NCBI GenBank assembly: GCA_910578335.1
Contig: CAJTPU010000007.1
Location: 15,705-79,704 of the forward strand
DNA length: 64,000 nucleotides
Direction: 5' to 3'
From: an uncultured Lachnospiraceae bacterium
GTDB lineage: Bacteria; Bacillota; Clostridia; Lachnospirales; Lachnospiraceae
In this document: positions 24,946-33,136 of the stretch, piece by piece
Layout: each line of letters opens with the position of its first letter
How positions within the stretch are numbered: position 1 is the first letter of the stretch
The notes under the pieces: generated by a model
Told to the model about the DNA's origin: nothing
Seen by the model: only the letters and a program-made list of their open reading frames with translations
Databases searched by the model: none
Position numbers and translations under genes: made by a program

Positions 24946-26388
24946 ATGCGGAGAAAAGATATGAGAAAAAACGGAAAACGATTTATTTCGATACTGTGCG
25001 GTATGATTTTTTTACTGTCCCCCATGGCGGTGCGGGCGGCGGAAGCGCCGTATCAAACTTATACAATAGATAAATGGGGCAATGCGACGCCGGCTCCGGA
25101 CGGCTATCTGCCGACGCGGAGCATCGGGGGCGCACAGCTTGGGCTGGGTGATTTCAAGGACGCTTCCGACATGTTTTATTGTGCGGAGTATGGCGAGCTC
25201 TATATTGTGGATTCCGGAAACCAGCGGATTGTGGTGCTTGATAAAAACCTGCAGGCAGTGAAATGCTGGGAGAGCCTTACCCTGCAGGATGGCAGCGACT
25301 ATAGCTTTGTGAATCCGCAGGGAATCTATGCCGCAGGCGAGAAGGTTTATATTGCGGAAATGGGCAGGCAGGAGGTTGTGGTCTGTGACAGGGAAGGGCA
25401 GGTAAGCAATATATTCGGCGCGCCGGTATCCTCCCTGCTGCCGGACAATTTTAACTATCAGCCGCACAAGGTGGTGGTGGATGCGACAGGCAGGATTTAT
25501 GTGTTGAGCAAGGGTGTTTATCAGGGAATTGTCTATTTGGAGCAGGACGGTTCATTTATTAAGTTTTTTGGGGCGAATGAAGTGGAAATGACGCTGAAGC
25601 GCAGAGTCCAGAAGGTATGGAAAAGTATTCTGAGCGACAAGGCGGCGGCAACCATGCAGGCATTTAACCCTATTGAGTACGGCAATCTCTTTCTGGGCGC
25701 AGACGGTTATATTTATGCTACGGCAGCAGGCAGCGAAAGCAGGGGAGAAAGCACCAACGTACTGACAAAAATAAATCCCCTCGGTATCGATACGCTCCCT
25801 TTTAAAAGCAGGCTATCGATACTTTACGGGGATGTCACAGTAGATGAAAGCGGTGTGATAACGCTGATAGAGGCCAATGAGGGGACTATCTATCAGATGG
25901 ATGAAAACGGAAAGCTAATGTTTACCTTTGGCGGTCTGGGTAATCAGGTGGGGCTCTTCAAAAAGCCGGTATCCATGGTGCAGATAGAAGAAAAAATATA
26001 TGTGTTGGATGCGGATAAAAACACCATCACGGAGTTTGAACTGACACAGTTCGGAAAGCTTGTGCGGACGGCAATCAATTTGTACAACGAGGGTCTTTAT
26101 GAGGAGAGCATAGAGCCGTGGCAGGAGGTGGTACGGCGCAATTCCAATTACCTGCTTGCCTATACCGGTCTGGGGAAAGCATATTATCAGCTTGGCGAGT
26201 ATGACAGGGCGATGTACTATTACCGGCTGGCAAACGACAGGGCAAATTATTCAGACGCCTATAAGGAGGCATCCCTGCAAAGGATGCGGGATTCCTTTGG
26301 CACAATCGTGCTGGCAGCGGTACTGATAGCGGCAGCAGCGGTGGTATTTGCAAAGCATCGGAAAAAACGGAAAGGAGCAAACGCATGA
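24946..26388 (+). CDS. secreted, C-terminally anchored beta-propeller/TPR protein
   Basis: This 480-residue protein has a cleavable signal peptide (ending AVRAAEA). NHL-like beta-propeller repeats follow (YCAEYGELYIVDSGNQRIVV, then NPQGIYAAGEKVYIAEMGRQ and KVVVDATGRIYVLSKG). A pair of TPR-like helices (LYNEGLYEESIEPWQEVVRR and LGKAYYQLGEYDRAMYYYRL) comes next, then one transmembrane helix near the end with a basic cytoplasmic tail. It should face the outside of the membrane beside the ABC transporter. Function is unknown; a scaffold or ligand-handling role is inferred from position only. An alternative start at 24961 has GGAGA upstream and would still leave a signal peptide. Confidence 0.8.
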   Translation: MRRKDMRKNGKRFISILCGMIFLLSPMAVRAAEAPYQTYTIDKWGNATPAPDGYLPTRSIGGAQLGLGDFKDASDMFYCAEYGELYIVDSGNQRIVVLDKNLQAVKCWESLTLQDGSDYSFVNPQGIYAAGEKVYIAEMGRQEVVVCDREGQVSNIFGAPVSSLLPDNFNYQPHKVVVDATGRIYVLSKGVYQGIVYLEQDGSFIKFFGANEVEMTLKRRVQKVWKSILSDKAAATMQAFNPIEYGNLFLGADGYIYATAAGSESRGESTNVLTKINPLGIDTLPFKSRLSILYGDVTVDESGVITLIEANEGTIYQMDENGKLMFTFGGLGNQVGLFKKPVSMVQIEEKIYVLDADKNTITEFELTQFGKLVRTAINLYNEGLYEESIEPWQEVVRRNSNYLLAYTGLGKAYYQLGEYDRAMYYYRLANDRANYSDAYKEASLQRMRDSFGTIVLAAVLIAAAAVVFAKHRKKRKGANA

Positions 26389-27011
26389 ATAAGCTGAAGG
26401 AGGGCTTTAAGCAGTGCCAATATACCATGTTTCATCCGGTCAACGGCTTTGACAGGGTGAAATGGAACAATGAGGGAAGCCTGCCCGTCTGCTGTATCAT
26501 TCTGGCAGCCTTCTTTCTGGTGAATGTGTTTGACGAGGTGCTCACGGGTTTTATCTTTAACACGACAAATCCCGACAAGATTTCAGTGCCGTCCATTTTT
26601 CTCATTACCATGGGAGGCTTTGCTATCTGCTATGTGGCAAACTGGGCGGTGAGCTCGCTTATGTTTACGGAGGGAAAGAGCCGTCACATTTTTATCATGC
26701 TTACCTATACGCTGGTTCCTTACACGGTGTTTGAACTGATTTATATCATAGCGACGAACTTTGTAAACAACGAGATGAATGCATTTCTGGAGGCAATCCG
26801 CTTTATCGGGCTTTTGTGGAGCTTTTTGATTCTGCTTTTAGGAGAGTACTACGTACATCAGCTTACTTTTTTACAGGTGGTTTTAAACCTTTTTCTGACA
26901 GCGGCTGGCATTGTGGTAATTTTGTTTTTGCTGCTGTTGGGGTACAGTCTGGTACAGCAGATATACGTGTTTTTGGTGACAATATACAACGAAATTGCCT
27001 TTCGGCTTTGA
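26385..27011 (+). CDS. Yip1-domain integral membrane protein
   Basis: This 208-residue protein has five hydrophobic segments and the Yip1-type start (FHPVNGFDRVKWNNEGSL, soluble N-terminus, then helices). Family members in bacteria have no established biochemical role. The ATG overlaps the stop of the preceding beta-propeller gene (ATGA), and AAAGGAG is in place, so expression is coupled. Such Yip1 genes repeatedly accompany DUF5696-type lipoproteins and sugar ABC genes in Firmicutes, as here. A role in organising or energising a surface glycan complex is inference. Confidence 0.8.
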   Translation: MNKLKEGFKQCQYTMFHPVNGFDRVKWNNEGSLPVCCIILAAFFLVNVFDEVLTGFIFNTTNPDKISVPSIFLITMGGFAICYVANWAVSSLMFTEGKSRHIFIMLTYTLVPYTVFELIYIIATNFVNNEMNAFLEAIRFIGLLWSFLILLLGEYYVHQLTFLQVVLNLFLTAAGIVVILFLLLLGYSLVQQIYVFLVTIYNEIAFRL

Positions 27012-27050
27012 TGGAAGAAGGCGTGTCAGGGCACGCAGATGGGAGCAAGG

Positions 27051-29378
27051 ATGAAAAAAATAGAAAAGATATTCTGCCTGCTGCTTTCAGGCATTCTGCT
27101 AACAACGGCAGGCTGCGGACAGCAAAATAGGACGTCTGTTCCGGATGCCTTTGATGAAGAAGAGGCAATCGATTATACGGAAGGGTTTTTACCCGCGGCG
27201 TCGGCGGAAGGACTGGTTAAAATCGACGAAAATGCACGCTTTATTCTGTATGCGGATTTGAGCAGCGGGGAGATGGCTGTAGAGGACAAACAGGAAGGGC
27301 GCACATGGTATTCCAACCCTGTGGATAAGCGGGAAGACGGGCTTGCCAGCGGGTTTAACAAAAACGCGCTTCTCTCCGTGGTGACGGTGAAATACAGCAC
27401 GGAGCGCAGCGTGTCCATGTCATGCGGCGGCTATATGTCAAGCGTTGCAAAGGATGGGATGACATACCGCATGGAGGAGGACGGCTCCATCATCTTTCTC
27501 TTTGATTTTCCCAATGAGGAATTTCGGATTCCGGTGCGGTATGCGCTCAGGGAGGATGGGTTTAGCGCGAGGATTCTGGCGGATGGCATTTTAGAATATG
27601 GCACAAATAAGATTGACAGCATAGATTTTCTGCCCTTTTTTGGCGCAGGCGGCAGGGAGGCGGAGGGGTATATGCTGGTGCCGGACGGCAGCGGCGCCCT
27701 GATTTATTATAACAACGCAAAGACGGCGGCGAATACGTATCAAAAGACGCTCTACGGTTTTGACAATGGTACAAGCGACAAGCAGGCTGCCGAAACCACT
27801 ATCACACTCTCGCAAAACCAGTATCTTCCCCTGTTTGGCGTACATCAGAACGATGGCGGCTTTCTGGCGATTATCACCGGAGGGGATGGCAGGGGGGCAG
27901 TCAATGCTGATGTGGCAGGGAAATATACCCTGTATAACACGGTCTGGAGCACATACTCCTACAGATTGACCGGAACGGTGATACAGGTGCAGAAGGACGG
28001 TACACAAAAGGCGGTGGGTATCGGGGAGAAATCGCCGGAGACCTGGCAGGATTTTGAGGTAAGCTACCTGTTTTTAGAGGATGGCAGGGCTGAATATGCA
28101 GATATGGCGGCGTGCTACAGGGAGTACCTGATTGCGGGGAGCGGTCTTGTAAAGCGCACGGAGGAGTTGGAAAGCATCCCGCTTTATCTGGAGCTTTACG
28201 GTTACATTGAAAAGACAAAGTCCTTTTTGGGAATTCCGAGGGAGACGAAAATTGCTATGACAACCGTAGCGGATGCCGAGGAAATTCTGGATGCGGCGGC
28301 AGCGGAGGGGATAGAAAATATTGTCCTTAAGTACAATTACTGGATGAGTAACAGTTATTACGGAAAAATTCCCACACATGCCAAAGCAGAGAAGAAGGTA
28401 GGGAGCAGAAAGGCGTTTTTAGCGCTGCAGGAGCGGCTTGCGCAGAATGGCGGCGGTCTGTATCTGTCGGCGGATTTGATGAATGTGTATAAGCTGGGAA
28501 GAGGGGTAAGCCGGTACCGCGATGTGCTGCAGTCGGTGGCAAATACGGCACAGAGGCAGTACGAGTACAGGCTGAATATAGCGACAGTTGACAGCCGCTA
28601 TGATTCTTGGTATCTGCTAAGACCGGCGGCGCTGCCCGCATTTTATGCGCGCCTTGCGGAGAATATGATAAAGCAGGGATATGGCAATCTGGCATTGGAT
28701 TCCATCGGTCAGATGTGTTATTCGGAGCTGGGAAGAGGCGGTATGGGGCGCACACAGGCGGCAAGAGTGATTGCAGAGACGGTAAGGGAAGCGGGTGAAA
28801 GTATGGATAATCTGCTGCTGACCGGTGCAAACGTGTATGCTGCGGTGTATGCAAGCCATATTTTACAGACGCCGGCAAAAAGCAGCGGCTACGATATAGA
28901 GGATGTAAGCATTCCTTTTTACCAGATGGTATTCCACGGTTATATTTCCTATTCGCTTGGCGCCTCCAATTTGACGAGCAATCCGGCGAATATGACGCTT
29001 ACCTGTATGGAATACGGCGCATATCCTCTGTACGCGCTGGTGGGAGAGAATGTAGATGAGCTGATTGGCTCCAGAACGGACGAGCTGTATTCGGCGGATT
29101 ACCGTGACTGGATATCCTATATGGGACTGCAGTATGAGGAGTTAAATAAAGTGCTTAGCGGTGTGCAGACGAGTATCATAACGGGACATACAATTTTGTC
29201 CGAGGAGGTAAGGAAGGTAACCTACGAAAACGGCAGCATCATCTACGTTAATTACGGTAGTGACGCTGCAGTGGCGGACGGTTTTCAGATTCCGGCAGAG
29301 GGCTATTGTCTGGTGCAGGACGGCAGGGTTGTGGTATCGGGAGTTGCGACAGCGTATGCGGAAGGGAGTGGATATTGA
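27051..29378 (+). CDS. DUF5696-like lipoprotein, possible glycan-active enzyme
   Basis: This 775-residue lipoprotein has a lipobox (LTTAGC at about residues 17-22). The N-terminal 300 residues form a beta-rich domain (YMLVPDGSGALIYYNN, KYTLYNTVWSTYSYRLTG). The C-terminal half looks like a TIM barrel (ESIPLYLELYGYIEKTKSF, ENIVLKYNYWMSN, GLYLSADLMNV, NLALDSIGQMCYSELG, NLLLTGANVYAAVYASHI). This matches proteins annotated DUF5696, whose activity I do not know; the layout is compatible with a glycoside hydrolase. The start at 27051 gives a clean signal peptide; 27039 is an in-frame alternative. The stop overlaps the next permease start (TGATG). Confidence 0.78.
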   Translation: MKKIEKIFCLLLSGILLTTAGCGQQNRTSVPDAFDEEEAIDYTEGFLPAASAEGLVKIDENARFILYADLSSGEMAVEDKQEGRTWYSNPVDKREDGLASGFNKNALLSVVTVKYSTERSVSMSCGGYMSSVAKDGMTYRMEEDGSIIFLFDFPNEEFRIPVRYALREDGFSARILADGILEYGTNKIDSIDFLPFFGAGGREAEGYMLVPDGSGALIYYNNAKTAANTYQKTLYGFDNGTSDKQAAETTITLSQNQYLPLFGVHQNDGGFLAIITGGDGRGAVNADVAGKYTLYNTVWSTYSYRLTGTVIQVQKDGTQKAVGIGEKSPETWQDFEVSYLFLEDGRAEYADMAACYREYLIAGSGLVKRTEELESIPLYLELYGYIEKTKSFLGIPRETKIAMTTVADAEEILDAAAAEGIENIVLKYNYWMSNSYYGKIPTHAKAEKKVGSRKAFLALQERLAQNGGGLYLSADLMNVYKLGRGVSRYRDVLQSVANTAQRQYEYRLNIATVDSRYDSWYLLRPAALPAFYARLAENMIKQGYGNLALDSIGQMCYSELGRGGMGRTQAARVIAETVREAGESMDNLLLTGANVYAAVYASHILQTPAKSSGYDIEDVSIPFYQMVFHGYISYSLGASNLTSNPANMTLTCMEYGAYPLYALVGENVDELIGSRTDELYSADYRDWISYMGLQYEELNKVLSGVQTSIITGHTILSEEVRKVTYENGSIIYVNYGSDAAVADGFQIPAEGYCLVQDGRVVVSGVATAYAEGSGY

Positions 29379-30295
29379 TGGCAGGAAAACAGAAAAAATC
29401 CTCAAAGCTGATTCGCAGGCAGCAGAGGGCAGGTTATCTGTTTGTGCTCCCATGGGTGATAGGGTTTATTATTTTTTTCCTGCAGCCCTTTCTGGAGAGT
29501 ATATGGTATACCTTAAACGACGTGACAATGGGAACCGGCGGTATGGAAACGAAGTTTGTAGGACTCTATAATTTCAGATATTTGGTTTTAGAGGACAGCA
29601 AATTTTTAATGAATCTCTGGACCGTGACGGCGGACATGTTGACGCAGGTAGCCGTATGCACCATTCTGAGTTTGTTTATCGCTGTGGTACTGGTGCAGAA
29701 TTTTAGAGGAAGAACGGTATACCGTGCTATTTTCTTTCTTCCCATTATCATGACAAGCGGCGTGGTGTATTCCATGGTGGGAAGTGTTGTGGGCTCTCTG
29801 GGGCTTAGCGGCACAGGCAATGCTTATATGAACGGCAGCTCTATTGCAGACTTGATGATACGCGGCGGCGTCAGTCAGGAGGTTATCATCTTAATTATGG
29901 GAGCCGTAGACAGCATCTATGCCATGATTACCAACTGCGGCGTCCCGATTCTGCTCTATATTTCAGGGCTGCAGAAGATTCCGGAGAGCGCTTACGAGGC
30001 GGCAAGAATAGAGGGCGCGGGAAGCTGGGATATTTTTTGGAAAATTACGGTGCCCAAGATATCTCCTATTATCTTCTTAAATATTGTTTACAGTATTGTG
30101 GATTCCTGTACGGCTTACGGCAGAAGCGCCGACGGTAATGTCATGATGAAGGCGATTCAGGATATGGGCTTCGGGCAGACGATGAAGTTTGGTATGAGCT
30201 CGGCGATGGCGTGGCTGTATTTTATTGTAATTGCTTTTTTCCTTCTGCTGGCGTGGCTGCTTTTGGGGAGAAAGGCAAATAAAATTGAGAATTAG
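29378..30295 (+). CDS. second sugar ABC permease, MalF-like
   Basis: This 305-residue protein has six membrane segments (AGYLFVLPWVIGFIIFFLQP is the first) and an EAA loop YEAARIEGAGSWDIFWKITV near residue 215. Its start overlaps the stop of the DUF5696-like gene by one base and is preceded by GGAAGGGAG, so it is coupled to it. It pairs with the gene that follows. Having a second, distinct permease pair in one gene run suggests either two substrates or two sizes of the same glycan. Confidence 0.9.
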   Translation: MAGKQKKSSKLIRRQQRAGYLFVLPWVIGFIIFFLQPFLESIWYTLNDVTMGTGGMETKFVGLYNFRYLVLEDSKFLMNLWTVTADMLTQVAVCTILSLFIAVVLVQNFRGRTVYRAIFFLPIIMTSGVVYSMVGSVVGSLGLSGTGNAYMNGSSIADLMIRGGVSQEVIILIMGAVDSIYAMITNCGVPILLYISGLQKIPESAYEAARIEGAGSWDIFWKITVPKISPIIFLNIVYSIVDSCTAYGRSADGNVMMKAIQDMGFGQTMKFGMSSAMAWLYFIVIAFFLLLAWLLLGRKANKIEN

Positions 30296-30306
30296 GAGGT
30301 GGAAGC

Positions 30307-31287
30307 GTGAAAAAAGAGACGAAGGAAACGCTTACGCACAGGCTTAAGGTGGTGAAACCTTTTCGGTTTGTCTGGGCAGTTGCAAGGCAGCTCTTTATGC
30401 TGGGGCTTGCCTACGTGGTGCTCTATCCGGTTTTATATATGGTAAGCAACGCGTTTAAGCCAGTGGAGCAATATTACGACCCGTCCGTTATCTGGCTTCC
30501 CAAAAGCCTGACGTTGGAAAATTTCAAGATTGTGCTGCTCATCATGGATGTGGGAAAAATGCTCTGGAATACCTTTATCATAGAGCTGCTTCCGGCATTG
30601 ATTTCCACAGTGGTCTGCATGATGGTGGGCTATGGGCTGGCAAGATTTGATTTTAAGGGAAAAAAGCTTGTTTCAGCGGGGGTTATCCTTACCATTATCG
30701 TACCGCAGCAGGTAATTTCCACCTCTCTCTACACCAGCTACCGGTACTTTGATTTTTTGGGAATCATCGGATTTCTTCATAAGCTGACGGACGTCATAAA
30801 TACGCCGAACCTGATAGGGACGGCATGGGTGACGATATTGCCCTCCCTTCTGGGCGTAGGGTTAAAAAGCGGGATTTTTATCTTTATTTACAGGCAGTTT
30901 TTTACAGGGCTGCCCAAGGAGCTGCAGGAGGCTGCGGCAATCGACGGCTGCAGTGCGTTTGGTACTTTTACCAGAATTATCGTGCCGACGGCAAAGAACA
31001 TTGTGATTTCCGTGCTGCTTTTGTCCGTGGTATGGAACTGGAATGACTATTATACGCCTGCTATGTTTATCCGCGTGAAGGATACCATTGCCACGGCGCT
31101 GGCGGGCTTCCAGAATAAGCTGGAAAACCTGCACAATATGGGAACGGGTATGGAAAATATACAGACGGCAAATACCCAGATTCAGGCGGCGTGTCTGATT
31201 GCCATTGTGCCGCTGATTATTCTGTATCTGTTTTTGCAGAAGCGGTTTTCCGAAGGCATTGAAAATTCCGGTCTGACGGGTATGTAA
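30307..31287 (+). CDS. second sugar ABC permease, MalG-like
   Basis: This 326-residue partner permease starts at a GTG with AGGAGGTGG 6 bases upstream. It has six membrane segments and an EAA loop QEAAAIDGCSAFGTFTRIIV, followed by NIVISVLLLSVVWNWNDYY. The N-terminus is about 25 residues longer than usual and cytoplasmic. It forms the second CUT1 channel with the preceding gene. The likely binding protein is the one at 31762-33117, separated by a small VOC gene. Confidence 0.9.
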   Translation: MKKETKETLTHRLKVVKPFRFVWAVARQLFMLGLAYVVLYPVLYMVSNAFKPVEQYYDPSVIWLPKSLTLENFKIVLLIMDVGKMLWNTFIIELLPALISTVVCMMVGYGLARFDFKGKKLVSAGVILTIIVPQQVISTSLYTSYRYFDFLGIIGFLHKLTDVINTPNLIGTAWVTILPSLLGVGLKSGIFIFIYRQFFTGLPKELQEAAAIDGCSAFGTFTRIIVPTAKNIVISVLLLSVVWNWNDYYTPAMFIRVKDTIATALAGFQNKLENLHNMGTGMENIQTANTQIQAACLIAIVPLIILYLFLQKRFSEGIENSGLTGM

Positions 31288-31311
31288 AAGGAGAATAAGG
31301 AGGGTGATACG

Positions 31312-31704
31312 ATGACACTAGGCGCAACTTTATACATCAAAGATACAAAGGAAGCAGTTGTGTTTTATCAGGAGGCTTTTGGGATGACGCTGGGCTACAA
31401 TGTGAAGAATCCGGATGGGACCTATATGCACGCAGAGCTACAAAAGGATGGACAAACGATTTTTGCCATAAGCGAGCACAACAACGAATGTCTGATTCCT
31501 GAAATGCGTAAGCTGGCTGCGTCAAAAACATGCCTGATTACAAGTCTGGGGATTAATTTTGCTACGGAAGGTGAGGTAAGGAAAGCATACGAGTATTTGA
31601 TGAGAGAAGGCATCGCGCAAAGAGAAATAGGGGAAGTGCCATGGAGTAAATGCAGCGCGGATGTATTGGATAAATATGGAGTGTTCTGGTACATATGTGT
31701 ATAA
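31312..31704 (+). CDS. VOC/glyoxalase-superfamily protein
   Basis: This 130-residue protein of the vicinal-oxygen-chelate fold opens LGATLYIKDTKEAVVFYQEA and closes with WGSD/W-like sequence (VPWSKCSADVLDKYGVFWYI), a pattern of PhnB-like members. These proteins bind metals or act as small dioxygenases or epimerases; the activity here is unknown. A strong AAGGAGGGTG site precedes it. It sits between the second permease pair and its presumed binding protein, where it may act on an imported sugar derivative, or may simply be a passenger. Confidence 0.8.
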   Translation: MTLGATLYIKDTKEAVVFYQEAFGMTLGYNVKNPDGTYMHAELQKDGQTIFAISEHNNECLIPEMRKLAASKTCLITSLGINFATEGEVRKAYEYLMREGIAQREIGEVPWSKCSADVLDKYGVFWYICV

Positions 31705-31761
31705 ACTTGGTACCGGATAAGCACGTTACAACAAATACATTATATTAAAGGAGGATTTGTT

Positions 31762-33117
31762 ATGAAGAAAAGAATGAAGAAGCTGCTTGCCTTGCTGCTG
31801 GCGACGTCCATGTGCGTACTGAGCGCCTGTGGAGATAAGCCTGCGTCAAATCCGGACAGTCAGGGGACAACGCCCACGCCGGAAACAGACGGAGGTCCTG
31901 TACCGGGCGGAGAGGACACAGAGGGAAAACTTGGTTTTTTAAGCGATGCGGAAGGACTGCCGGAAACCTTGAGCAATCCGGATATTACCATTGTGTACTG
32001 GTATAATCAGGACCAGTATGCATACGATACCTCAAAGAACGAGAATGTATACGACCCCATTTTAGAGGCAATTCCATATTTTGAGGAGAAATACGGGGGC
32101 AAGGTTAACGTAATTTACGCAGCGTGGGGAGATATGCTGGAAACTGTGCTGGCGCTGCAGAAGGCAGGGGATGCCCCGGACCTTTTCGAGGTATTTGACG
32201 AGAGTATGTACAGCGTGATTCTTTCCGGCGTGGTAAGCCCTTTGGATGACCTTACCACGGATGCAGATTACAGCTACTACAAGGTAGATAAGGAGCTGTT
32301 TTCATGGAATGGTTCCGTATATGCCATTCCCCTAAAGCCTTATGCTTTCTACATTATGTTTAACAGGGATTTGTTTGACTTAGAGGGCATGAAAGCGCCG
32401 GATGAGCTCTTTGCGGAGGGTAACTGGAACTGGAGCACCTTCAGGGATGCCTGCAAGAGTCTGACAAAAACAGTGGATGGCGAGCCTTCTCAGCTTGGTT
32501 ACGGCTCCTATGAGGATACCATCCTGTCCTTTATGTACGCAAACGGCGGCTCCCTGTTAAATGTGGATACCGTAAACGGCACGGTTACCTCCAATTTGAA
32601 TTCTGTGGAGAGCCAGAATACGCTGAATTATCTGGTGGAGCTGAAGGACAGCTTTGTATACGGAAACGACATGTGGGGTTGGTTTGACAACGGCACGATG
32701 GCAATGATAAGAGGCAAGGAATATCCCGTGGACACGCCCTTTGAGGTAGGTATGGTGCCTTTCCCTACAGGCGACGATTATTCAGGTAAGAATCTGGTGG
32801 TATATCCGCAGGGGATGGCAGTTCCTGCCGGAGCAAAAAATCCGGAAGGCGCAGTAGCTTTTATGAGGATTGTCAACGAGCTGCAGAAGGAGGTAGGCGA
32901 CCAGAAGGAAGCAAACCGCATTGGACAGGAGAACTACGATATGATTTATGCGGACGACGTAGAACTTGTCTATGCCTATGACAAGTGCTTAAACGATATC
33001 GGCACCACGATTGCCACAATTGTAAATTATATCAACGACGGTGTGCCTGCGGCGACAATTAACGCCAACATGGAGCCGGAGATTAATTCAAAAATCAATT
33101 TGATGCTTGGCAACTAA
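31762..33117 (+). CDS. sugar ABC transporter substrate-binding lipoprotein
   Basis: This 451-residue exported protein has a lipobox (VLSACG), a Pro/Thr/Gly-rich linker (TTPTPETDGGPVPGGEDTEG) and a family-1 solute-binding fold: NPDITIVYWYNQDQYAYD, ALQKAGDAPDLFEVFDESMY, YAIPLKPYAFYIMFNRDLFD and FPTGDDYSGKNLVVYPQGMA. It should deliver a sugar to the 29378-31287 permeases. AAAGGAGG lies 7 bases before the ATG. There is a 57-base gap before it and no clear own promoter. The end of the gene is closely followed by cytoplasmic glycoside-hydrolase-like genes. Confidence 0.92.
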   Translation: MKKRMKKLLALLLATSMCVLSACGDKPASNPDSQGTTPTPETDGGPVPGGEDTEGKLGFLSDAEGLPETLSNPDITIVYWYNQDQYAYDTSKNENVYDPILEAIPYFEEKYGGKVNVIYAAWGDMLETVLALQKAGDAPDLFEVFDESMYSVILSGVVSPLDDLTTDADYSYYKVDKELFSWNGSVYAIPLKPYAFYIMFNRDLFDLEGMKAPDELFAEGNWNWSTFRDACKSLTKTVDGEPSQLGYGSYEDTILSFMYANGGSLLNVDTVNGTVTSNLNSVESQNTLNYLVELKDSFVYGNDMWGWFDNGTMAMIRGKEYPVDTPFEVGMVPFPTGDDYSGKNLVVYPQGMAVPAGAKNPEGAVAFMRIVNELQKEVGDQKEANRIGQENYDMIYADDVELVYAYDKCLNDIGTTIATIVNYINDGVPAATINANMEPEINSKINLMLGN

Positions 33118-33136
33118 TTGCAGAAACGAGGAAAAA

